Shown here piece by piece: positions 14,343 to 24,448 of a DNA stretch of 64,000 nt. The notes beneath the pieces are model-generated. The model worked only from the letters and a program-made list of their open reading frames with translations. It was not told the DNA's origin and did not search any database. Origin of the DNA: Enoplolaimus lenunculus (taxonomy: Eukaryota; Nematoda; Enoplea; Enoplida; Thoracostomopsidae). Each line of letters starts with the position of its first letter. Positions within the stretch are counted from its first letter, which is position 1. The DNA is taken from NCBI GenBank assembly GCA_030248215.1, contig JASANG010000160.1, positions 1 through 64,000 on the forward strand. The letters are read 5' to 3'. Both the position numbers and the translations under genes were made by a program.

Positions 14343-14566
14343 TATTCAATGGCCACGCAGGGCCCCAGGTAAGTTTACATTGCGGACACAGCCGCCATAG
14401 CATAGTTTTACCAATTTCTACGCCTTGTAGCAACGCCTAAGCCTAACTTAAGTTCTAAGAGAGACTAGGTGGAGCCAGGGACTCCCTTAGGGTGTGGTTT
14501 TAGTTTAAGGTTTTATTTTATATTTTAGTTTGAAATAGGTTTAAGTGTGGCACAGCCACCTACAGG
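14343..14566. repeat. Dispersed repeat, ATGGCCAC family, copy 1
   Basis: About 220 bp beginning ATGGCCACGCAGG, with GCCTAAGCCTAACTTAAGTT and TTCTAAGAGAGACTAGG in the middle and GCCACCTACA at the end. It matches 21172-21387 over its whole length. Confidence 0.8.
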
Positions 14567-16070
14567 GGTATATAATATACACAAATCCGTAGTTGCACGT
14601 ATGTGCAACTCTCCTATTATACTGGGTTTTGGCATATGGCCAAAAGTATTTCCATTTAAGCAAGTCTTGCCCTAACTTTTAAACTTCTGTGACAACAAAC
14701 AACCAAATCACCACTGCACTGTTTCCATAATATTATTTAAACACAAGAATCGTTGTCAGCCATTAGATTATGCGCTGATTACATATAATGTTGTGTCACA
14801 TAAAAACTTCGTTATATGTATTTTCCGTTCTAAATGGATTTCTAACCTGAACTCGCTTAATCAAAACCAAGTTGCTAACTTTTTCGAACACGAAATGTAA
14901 TTATACAATTTTCCTCTTTATACAGCCTTCTATTAATTTACATATTGTGAATTTGTTGGAACGCTGCCCAAAACACGTATGTGGGGCCTTCCAGCTTTAA
15001 TATATAGATGTGAGGGTATATTATACATGTGTGGAGGGTAAATAATATATGTGGAGGGTATATTATACATGTGGGGTATATAATGCAGATGTGTGGTTCT
15101 TGTGTGGGGTGACATATGGTAAACGAATGGTTCCCCTTTATATAACAGCTAACTTCGCTCCATTTTTACCAGTTAGCTTATAGTTGCTTCGCTTTCCACC
15201 AAATTTATTTTTCAATTAGTTTGTTTAAAATGACATCTCAAACGTTGGATTTATTTGACGATATGAATTTACTTACCAGAATGGTCACCAACATTTTTAC
15301 CAGCACCGTTCCGAAACCACGTCTAGGATCAATTGGATGCGGCTTTGAATCAAATGGATAAGACATAGCAATTTGGTGATCGCGTCTGCGACCAAATGAA
15401 TGATTGCAGCAATTTTAACGAGGATCGATTCTAGAGCAAATTGGCAAATTGCTGTATGTTATCAATTTGATTCAAAGCCGCATCGAGTCGATCCTGGACG
15501 TGGTTTCGGAACGATGTTGGTGAAAATGTTGGTGAAAAAAGCTCCATTTTGGTAAGTAAATCCGTATCGTTTAATAGATCCAACGTTTGAGAAGTCATTT
15601 TAAACAAACTGATTGAAAAATAAATTTGATGGAAAACGAAGCAACTATAAGCAAACTGAAGAAAATAAAGTGAAGTTAGCTGTTATATAAAGTGGAACCA
15701 TCCGTTTACCATATGTCGCCCCCACACAAGAACCACACACATGTATAATACACTCTCCACACATATTATATACCCCCCATACATGTAATACACCCCGACG
15801 TATATATTATATACCGTCACATATATATTATATACTCCACATATATTATATACCACCCCACACAGTCCCATTAATGTGTCTGTGTACTCTTGACTCATGA
15901 TGTCATACCACGTTGCGTAATACATAAAATACTATAATTATTTTTCTGGGATTAAACATGCAAATATATATATTAATTTTTCAGGGCGGGTCGGTTGACC
16001 ATAACTCCACCACCGCCCACCCCCATATATGTGGGGGGAGTAAAGCCACCATTTTATATCTACTCCTTTG

Positions 16071-18482
16071 GCTTAGTCTTAGGCTTTAGGTTTAGAAATA
16101 CGCAATCATTGGCTCTAAATTAGGTCTAGGAATTGGCAAGGCTCAATCTTTGGCTTAGGATTAGGCAGTTTCGTCTTAGGCTTAGGTGAGAATTAGGCAT
16201 TTAGGCGTAGGATCTGGCGTAAAGCTTAGATATACATTAGGCTTTAGTAAAATATAAATTAATCTTAAATGACCCTCAGGTAAAATTTAGGCTCATGCTT
16301 GGGCTTAGGCTTAGGCTTTTGAAGCAGACTTAGTTTTTGCTTAAGCTTACACCGTGAATGGTATAGGCTTAGCTATAAAAAAGGCTTTGGTGTAAACCTA
16401 GTTTAGATCCTAAACAACCCATAGGCTAAATCTTAGGCTTGGACTTAGGTTTAGGCTTAGGCTTGAAATAATTTGCATTGTTTCACCATTTATAAAAAAG
16501 TTTGGAATAATTTGCATTGTTTAAATATTAATGTGGCTGAAGCTGACGAACAGAAATTCTGTATCCTAACCTGAATTAATATATTGAACCACATTCCTGC
16601 ATAATTCCATGATGATTTAAGACTCTGATTTTTTAAAACATGCAAAATAAAAGAAAAAGTTGAGTTTAGCTTGATATTTATCGGAATAATGACTTCGTAT
16701 TTTTAAATCTCAAAATTAGCCCAGTGAAAAATTTGTATGGAATACGCACCGTCCAGTACTAAATTTAATATTTTGCAAGACACTAAATCTACGTTATACG
16801 AAGTCGCGTCGCAAGATTACATAAGTATATACAGGAGTCATTTTAAGTTCTGATCATTCTTGATTTAATAAGATGCCAAACCTAGCTGAGTATGATACAT
16901 TATCAGGGGAGGTTATGAGGAGTCAAATCGGTACTATGTTCCAATATATTAAGACTTGAGCGTGTCCTAATGATTTGGACTCAACCAAAACATATTTCTA
17001 AAAACAAAGCTTATCCTAAGCCCAAGCAAAATAGTACAAAATTTAAGCTTATGGTCTATTTAGTTCTAGTGAGAAGGAGGCCACTACAGGATCCAGAGGG
17101 GAGCGGGCGGGCCGGAAGGATTTTCTGTAAAAAATATATGGTTCCTACGTTACAATTTTTTCCCTCTGAGAATTTTTTGGTGAAGAATTGTGTTTCAAAA
17201 CATTTACGAACCTGCCCCCGTCAGAAATTTCTGGATTCGCCACTGAAAGCGGGGCATTGACCACGCAAGTATTTATTAGTTCGTAGCAATCTTCCAAATC
17301 GAATACCCAACACTATTGAAACACTTGCGTCATAAAAACTATTTACAGATTTGCATGTTTTACGCTCATAGCAATCATCCTGTTGGTCAGGGTACTTCTC
17401 TTATAGAACAGCTGCAAGAATCGCCGGATCGCAAAAAAATTGAGGTTTGAAAAATTCATTTTAATTTTTAAGACGTGATACATTTACTTTTTGTGACTTT
17501 TATGGACTTCAGCGAAACGAAAAATGTATTTTCAACAGTTCATCCTAAGCATAAGCCTAAGCGTATGGATGAGCCTATTCCGAGGCCTAAGGAAAAAAAT
17601 TAGTCTAAAGCTTAAACTGACTCTCTCCGGAAAACGATCTGGCCCTGTTCTATACATGGGCCCACTAAACTATACTTTTCACGCAAGGTCCACCGCAGGA
17701 CCGAGCTTATGACAGTATCCAACAAGATGTTAGAAAGCAAATGTTTTCAATATACTAAATTATAAAAAGGTTGCTTGCCGAAATTTAAGATTGGAAAAAA
17801 CCAAAGTCAAAAACCCAATCGAATCACAAAAATCGTCAAGAATTTAGTTCACTATTCTGAGTGTTTTGAACACAGCATTTTTTCCTCAGCTTCTGCTACT
17901 TTGTGATGAAACAATACATAAAGAAATCACACAATAGCATCCTGGATATTCGGATACGCATCCGAATATTTTTCATATCTGGATATCCGGTGCGAATAGC
18001 TACCGCATTTGTTTCAGGATTTTGGCATTCTACAAATGGTGTTTAACAGGATTTCAATTTTCAATAATGTTCGAGTGCACAGAGGAAGAATCAAATGTCT
18101 CGTAAGTATATATCGCGCCGATTAGAACAATTGTTTCAACCGTGTCTTCAAGATTTAATTCAAACAAAGATAAAATGATGTTAAAAATGAATTTTTCGGT
18201 AACAAGTATTTTTTTCCCAGTTCCGGTATTATTTTAACCTTCCGGTTCCGGTATTTGATAATTCCGGCTGCACCATGAAGCTGGCTGTTTCCCAGTATAC
18301 GACACCTTCCACATCACGAGACCATCAAAATAACTCAACGCCGTAATCTTTATTTCCATCAATAAAATACAACCAACCATTTCGAAAATGGTTTAATATC
18401 ACGGATCGGAAACAGTTAATCACTCATCCCATAACCATCTTCGAAGCAGTCCAACTCAATACGAATAACTTCAGCTGCATAT
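16071..18482. other. Intergenic repeats between the foldback element and DDRGK1
   Basis: 16080-16470 is a long degenerate TTAGGC-rich stretch (for example GGGCTTAGGCTTAGGC near 16300). 17535-17668 is a left-truncated GGCCCATG-family MITE ending CTGTTCTATACATGGGCCC. About 18150-18275 holds a right end of a hAT-type MITE ending ATTCCGGCTGCACCATG. 18349-18354 (TTTATT, read AATAAA on the minus strand) is a candidate poly(A) signal for DDRGK1. No gene is supported. Confidence 0.6.
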
Positions 18483-21400
18483 TTACATAGCTTTCACTGG
18501 CATTCCAGTGTCACAAGCATCATTGAGATTGTCCATTTTGTCATAATCATTCCCGGACTGTGGCTCAAGGTCTATAAGCCGATTGCTGTATTCAACCAAC
18601 TCCGCAACTGAAACGCGTCCTCGCTGATTAATAAATTTTGCTACAGCTGTCAATTCGTTTGACGTGATATAAATAAATTTCCCACGATCATCAATAACAC
18701 CAGTCAGTGTTCGTGAATCGAGCAATTGCTGTAGTCGAGCTACTGCGTCCACACTTTTCAACTTAAAACGTGCCGCTAATTCGTCGATATGCACCACCTA
18801 AAACATAGGTAGCCGTTTTACCAGGATGCGACTTGAGGGCAAAAACCAGACAAGGGGATCTACAGATTTTGCTGGATTTGACCCAGAATTAGAATAGGGA
18901 CGTTAAATTTGCTAATTTTAACAATAGTTTGTAACGTGTAGGCAACAAATTTTTTAAGGTTCTTTCTAAGACAAGCTAATTGACGGGCAGTAATTTTATA
19001 AAAGTACGAAAAATTTCACTACCCAAAGTACCAACACCGGCAAGAATTGTAGCGGATCCACAGGCTGGTTTTCTGGTGGAGCACAAGCCGGACGAGCTTC
19101 GGTCCTACACGAGCATTTCACTAGACACTGTTACCGTATAGCCTTAATTATACTTTAGAAAATTTTTTTCTGTGATAAAATTACCATTTCCTTAGCAGTG
19201 TCCATGGTTTCGTTACAGAAAAAAAGAAACTGAACAGATTTTAAATCAGTTTGCTTGTTCAATCATCATTCGAGTTTTAGCTACGTCAAGCGTTTTACAT
19301 AATTAGTAACTAAAATATGAAAGACATCCAGACGCGAAGGAAAAGTTTGGATAGAGGTTAATATTACGGAATATGAGTATCTCCTATCACCAGTTTGTAA
19401 ACAAAGTCGAAAAACATTCGATCAATAAAATGCTTTGTGTTAAGAACTGTGTTTGGCAACTTAAAACGAGAGCGTTTAGGTTGTAGAAGTCTAGATTCGT
19501 ATCTGCGGTAGATCTATTATTGAGAACGCGATCAAAATACTGTGGTTCTTGCAAAAACACACTTTTGTCTGTTTGATATGGCAGATAAAATCCTGAAGCA
19601 TATTGCTCGATCCAAGCACCTCATCTTCGTCGAACCCTTCCTCTTCCACACTGAACGCTTGTTTCATTTTCAAATATTCTTCATGCTCGCGTCTTTCTTG
19701 TTCTTCTCGTTCCTTAAACATAAATTGTCAGGCGTAAAATTGGTTTGCGAACCAAAATGATGTTTCGATACATGTAGCACAATCTGAGTAAAAGCGTTTG
19801 GAATTTTTTTTTACAAAACACTTTCACGAATAATCGGAAACGTGTTAAAATCGTGAGCTACGATCAAGTTAAATAACTAGTCATTCAATAAAAATTTATA
19901 TTGCTGCAAAACAACACGTAATATAGCGGCACGCAATATAATACAAGATTACCGCTTTTTCGGCTGCTTCCCGTTCCTCTTCTTCCAAACGTTGTTTTTC
20001 ATCCAGCTCTTTTTGTTTTAGTTCTCTTTCTGCGTCACGTTTTTTACGCTCCTCTCTTTCCTGCGCTTCCTAAAACAATATGTGAGACAACAGTTTCCAA
20101 AGAAACATGTAGTTCAAAATATACGAATATCTCGTCGAATTATCGTATGAAAACAATGTACATATATAGATTATATTACACTCAAAGTGCAATTTGGCAT
20201 GGTTATTAATACTTTCCTGCTAAGCTGCCCTTAAGAGCTTCACGACACGAAATTACGTACTCTTCATCACTAAATTTAAATCCTGGGCACCACTTAATTT
20301 TAAAGTTTTTCGACTTACAGCTTCGCGATTGGCACGTTTTTCGGCTTTAGCTTGCATTTTCGCCAACTTTTTCGTTCCGATATTTTTGTCCGTTACACTG
20401 TTGCTTAGATCAAGAGTATCATCATCTTCATATCCTGCACCACTTTCTGATTCGCTATCACGAGCAACGAAATCTAAATTAATACTTCAAAATCTTTAAT
20501 AAAAATATGCGTTGCACGACAGATTACTAACAAAGCTTAGATTAAGCCTACAACAATCGATATACAGCTGAATACCTAGCAGCAAAACGTTGAAAATTGC
20601 GGAAAACACACTGGTATTACTGACCTGTACGATTACAATTTACATCTTCATCATTTGTTCCAAGAACACCGCGTCTCCGCACAGGTATATTAATTCGTCG
20701 TCCTCCAACAACTATAACAAGCAACACTGCAATAAATCTTTGACACTGATGGACCAAGTGGAAAATCAGACAGCGAACACTCAAATCTGGAACTCCGGAA
20801 TTAAAAAATAAATATATACTATGGCCAGGGTGCAAATGGAATTCCGGTTCCGGCATTTTTTCACCTTCCGGTTCCGGTTCCGGTAAATTTTTACCGGATT
20901 TAAAAATTCCGGTGTTATAATTTGGCCGTGTTCTTAACTTTGCTATTTTTTAAGAATCTCTTTTGAAAGTCACTTGTACTCCGAATATAAGCCATTGATG
21001 GTGGATTTCACTTCAGTCGATGACGAAAATCTAAAATACAACAAATAAAATAAATACCTATGTTCGACTAAGGTTATTTCACAAATAATAGAGCAAAAAA
21101 TAAGATTAAAATGAAATTTTTCAAATTCCGGTTCCGGTAAATTGTAATTCCGGTTGCACCCTGACTATGGCCACTCAGGACCTACATCTTTAATTGCGGC
21201 TCAGCCGCCACGCATAGGTTTAATCATTTTTACGCCTGTAAGCAACACCTAAGCCTAACTTCAGTTCTAAGAGAGACTAGGAAAAGCCAAGGTCTCCGTT
21301 TTAGGTATGGTTTTCGGTTTCGTTTTAAGTTTTGTTTTAGTTGGTACTTTGAAATATAATGGGAGTGACCGAGCCACCTACAATTATTATTCATAACTGC

Positions 21401-21590
21401 AAGTTGCAGACATACCAATCGGTCCGGCGTTTCTCTGTGCTTCTAGTTTTTGTTCGCGTTCTTGTGCCTTGATTTCTTCAATGAGGCGTCGAGTTTTGTT
21501 TTCGTCAGTTGCTAGTTTCACAATTTTTATGACAATAAATGTCATGATAATCAATATAATTGAAACTGACAGCAAAAGTATCATATCCAT
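18483..21590 (-). CDS. DDRGK1: DDRGK domain-containing protein 1 (UFMylation factor), 6 exons
   Basis: ER-membrane adaptor of the UFM1 E3 ligase complex (with UFL1), active in UFMylation and ER homeostasis. Exons on the minus strand are 21416-21590, 20625-20711, 20319-20473, 19953-20069, 19563-19712 and 18483-18797, all GT/AG and in phase. They total 332 residues, against 314 in human. Residues 1-21 form a hydrophobic membrane anchor after MDMILLL. Exons 3-5 encode a charged coiled coil with [16 protein letters not shown] and [13 protein letters not shown]. The last exon holds the namesake [13 protein letters not shown] and the winged-helix region [12 protein letters not shown]. The C-terminus is longer and more acidic than in human. 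The start codon is the only ATG preceding the anchor. A hAT-type MITE lies in intron 1. A candidate AATAAA lies about 130 bp after the stop. Confidence 0.97.
20826..21163. mobile_element. hAT-type MITE (CAGGGTGCAA family) in DDRGK1 intron 1
   Basis: Starts CAGGGTGCAAATGGAATTCC and ends TAATTCCGGTTGCACCCTG, in inverted orientation. It is flanked by a perfect 8-bp duplication ACTATGGC (20818-20825 and 21164-21171). The interior is built of CCGGTTCCGG repeats and lacks an ORF. The target was the first bases of the ATGGCCAC repeat that follows. Confidence 0.95.
21172..21387. repeat. Dispersed repeat, ATGGCCAC family, copy 2
   Basis: Matches 14343-14566: GCCTAAGCCTAACTTCAGTT, TTCTAAGAGAGACTAGG and GCCACCTACA occur in the same order. 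Its first bases are split off by the hAT insertion at 20826-21163. It lies just inside intron 1 of DDRGK1. Confidence 0.8.
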
Positions 21591-22600
21591 CTTGCAATAA
21601 TAAGAGATTATTGTTGAATGTACCTGTAAAACGCAATTATTACTGCGTATACCGGGATATATTTTGCATCCGGAATGTTGTTTCAGTCACGAATACAGAA
21701 ACTTTAAATTCTCTTTATCAGTTGGAGCCCCATTGTGCAATTTATGCAACACTGGTGCTCACCCTCTTCATTAGCTGACCTCTTCTATGTCATTCTCTTG
21801 GCATTTGCCACCCCGTCTCAGTCCATGTCTCTATATTGTGCTGCGTATATCCCGTGTCACGTTGCTCTTGTCAAATCACTTTGTTGTGTGTCAAAATAGT
21901 TGCGGTTTATCTTTTCATGCCAAATTCTGTAAAACTTATGTTTGTGACAAAGTTCATTATTTCATTGTCGTGCATTATCGTGTGTGCTTTAACTATTATT
22001 TTAAGCATCAAACCCCACTTTCTAACTAAATTACTTGCGCTTGCGCTATTCCATTTCTGCCAATTCACTCCATTTTCGCCACTTTGTGCCAATATCTATA
22101 AGTCGTGTTTCTATGACCTCGTATATAACTATTTTCCCAATCCCATTCCTACGAATTCTCAGGTGCTCATTCCATTTCGCACCTTATTTCGGCCAATTTT
22201 CACACCACCCATGTCTATTGCCATATCTGCATTTGGCCATGATTATTCATTCATTGCTGATGGCTCAAGAAGTTTCTTACGTTTCATGGGTAGCTTTGCT
22301 AGTTGGAATAAACATAAATTCAAAAACTAGGAAACAAAATTTCGGGACCTGCGTAACATATGTGTGACATTTTACTACGTGCTGTGACTTATTGATTTTT
22401 GTACCCATAGACAGTTTACGTACCAGTATCGTGTGCTGTGCTCGATTGATCATTGTCGAATTTAGCGAGCTTTATCCATTTACATTGGACTTTTTGCATA
22501 TGTATACTTTCCGATCGTACTGACCCCCGTTCGAAAGTTATTCATGGTCAAAGTCACAAAAAGGCGTAAAAACTTAAAACGCTCCTAACGGGCCTCAGTT
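21591..22600. other. Intergenic, no gene recognised
   Basis: Region upstream of DDRGK1. An open frame of 164 codons (21836-22330, plus) is hydrophobic and Cys/Phe/Pro-rich without recognisable domain, and a second frame overlaps it. I treat it as chance. Confidence 0.5.
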
Positions 22601-22609
22601 CACATTATT

Positions 22610-23275
22610 TGTTCTGCTTACGAGCCGTATTATCAGGCCAGCGCGCTATCAACTAGCCACGCCGCCTCACAATCAACTGCTGAGTTTTTCTGTTTTTTAT
22701 GCCTTGCAAGAACCTCAACATACACATGCATCTTGGTTCTTCAATGTTTTTACTGCTTCAGCATGTGAAGGCACTACATATGCATCAACGTTTTACCGAT
22801 GTGCAGCATTAGCATGAGGTTTCATTTTGCCACCCGCATCCGCATGTCACACCCCCGGATTTCTACAAGGTCGTTTCTTGACCGCCAACTTATATATATG
22901 TTTGGTTCTACCGCGGCAGTTTGCCATTGCGGTCCAATCGTGGTCACCATGTTATAAGTTGGGTAGCCTAGGGTGCGGCGGTTTTCAGTTCTGAGTTCTC
23001 AGCAGCTGAAAATGAGCGACGCTCCCAGGAGGTTTCGAACTCGGTCGACAGATTATCAGTCCAGCGCGCTATCCACTGAGCCACGCCGCCTCAGAATCAA
23101 CAGCTAGTTTTTATGTTTTTATGCCTTACAAGAACCTCAACATACAAATGCATCTTGGTTCTTAATCTTTTAACCGTTCTGCATATGAAGGCACTACATA
23201 TGCGTCAACGTTTTATTGATGTAAAGCATTAGCATGACGTTTCATTTTGCCACCAGCAACCTTATGTCACAGTCC
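22610..23275 (-). repeat. Two tandem repeats with Ile-type tRNA-like segments
   Basis: Two direct units, about 22610-22860 and 22980-23275. Both contain GCCACGCCGCCTCA, ACAAGAACCTCAACATAC, GGCACTACATATGC and TTTCATTTTGCCACC. On the minus strand the better tRNA-like segment is 23014-23090, starting GGCGGCGTGGCTCAGTGG with a TGATAA anticodon loop (GAT, Ile-like) and TTCGAAAC as B box. The outer stem pairs with two G-U pairs, but the T stem is broken. Between the units, ACAAGGTCGTTTCTTGACC also occurs near 10461 in the other tRNA-like tandem. Confidence 0.8.
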
Positions 23276-23481
23276 TTAAAATTTAGTTATAACACAGTCA
23301 ATAACTCATTCAGGCTCAGTCAGTTTTAAAGCCCTTTAATATACTACATCCACCCAAGAAAAGGCTTGTTTTATAAGAAACCAATATTGCCAAAATCATA
23401 CCTACAAACTGCAACTTTATTTAACATATACTAGCTATGATATTTCGGTTTAATACCCAAAAATTTGCAAATCTTAAGCCC

Positions 23482-23727
23482 TATTCACACATGCAAGTTT
23501 TTGCTGCGAGAACACGCTGCTGCCACTTACGCATGCAAGTTTTTCAAAAATCCTGTCCGAGAAACTTGCAAAAATCACACCCAGGAATTTAGTTCACATG
23601 TGTGAATAACCATTCAAGTTTACTGAATTTGTTGAAGCCGCTTTCTCATTGGCTAGTGAAAAAATGCAAGTTCGGCGTGCAATTTCCTGCTGCAAGTTCT
23701 CACAACAAAAACTTGCACGTGTGAATA
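23482..23727. mobile_element. Short MITE with TATTCACACATGCAAG ends
   Basis: Starts TATTCACACATGCAAGTTTT and ends AAAACTTGCACGTGTGAATA, inverted repeats differing at one position in the outer 20 bases. The element is 246 bp, non-coding. A target duplication could not be fixed. An older copy is suggested at 120-450. Confidence 0.85.
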
Positions 23728-24448
23728 AACACAGAGGAGCGATAAGTCGCGCGTGTAATCAATAATATTCCATTGCCCAGACAAACACATACTTGGGGAT
23801 AAATTATATTCTCAGATGCATGTAGCACCAATTGATTAATTGTAAATAGGTCTTGTTGCTTTCTAACAAATAAATGACGTTAATAACAATTTACCGATTT
23901 TTTTTCCTATTTATGTTCTAGCTCTGTGCCAATCATTAGATCTGTTATTGCATTATTTTGACAGTGTGAAAACCTTTTTGACAGTGTGAAAACCTATCGC
24001 TAAATATACAGGCGCTATACGCGTTTCAGAATATGGACCAAGACTGTATTTGTAGCAGTTCCTGATTCGGAAGATATCAGTATATACAGAAGATAAGCTT
24101 GATTGGAAATACGATTGCTGCAGTAAATAAACAAAAATTATAAAAGCATGCAATTTCCATGATAATTTGCAAAACGGTTCGAGAATGAAGTTCTTCGTGT
24201 TATAATATAGCTACGTTAGCTAGGATGGTGAAACTTTCATGTTAAAAAAGTATGTTTATGCTGGTTACCGGTTTTCGTTGCATAGAGTTAGGCGTATTTT
24301 CTGGTTTTGAAAGTTTAGACTTGTCTTAAAAGTTCTTGGTTTTACAATTTAGTATTGAACCTTGTCGTATGAGAGTTATGTTCTATAATGTTTTGTATCA
24401 GATTATTTTATGAATAACAAGTGAACGGTGTACAGATAAATAATTGCT

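Larger units (their letters stand above)
13366..14995. other. Foreign DNA inside the left arm of the foldback element
   Basis: This 1.6-kb segment has no counterpart in the right arm. It holds a low-complexity stretch with four small hairpins (13660-13806), unassigned sequence to 14340, a repeat shared with 21172-21387 (14343-14566), and AT-rich sequence to 14995. The open frame 13434-13931 (minus) includes the hairpins and resembles no protein I know. Confidence 0.6.
13150..16064. mobile_element. Foldback element with arms of about 600 bp, decayed and interrupted
   Basis: Left end AGTAGATATAAAATGG and right end CCATTTTATATCTACT are inverted repeats, flanked by CCTTTC (13144-13149) and CCTTTG (16065-16070). 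The right arm is continuous from about 15460 to 16064. The matching left arm is in two parts, 13150-13365 and 14996-15365, separated by about 1.6 kb of foreign DNA. The arms contain runs of TATATAATAT, a TATA-like TTTATATAACAGC and the start of a short reading frame. No transposase, polymerase, integrase or capsid gene is present. AG termini and a near 6-bp duplication occur in Polinton/Maverick ends, but other long-armed elements cannot be excluded. It is a broken fossil. Confidence 0.8.

Noticed and set aside
21836-22330. Hydrophobic 164-codon frame upstream of DDRGK1
   Set aside because: No homology, two overlapping frames of similar composition, no splice or start context.
23014-23090. 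Possible tRNA-Ile gene
   Set aside because: The anticodon loop fits GAT, but the T stem is broken and the segment lies in a repeat with a second, more decayed copy.
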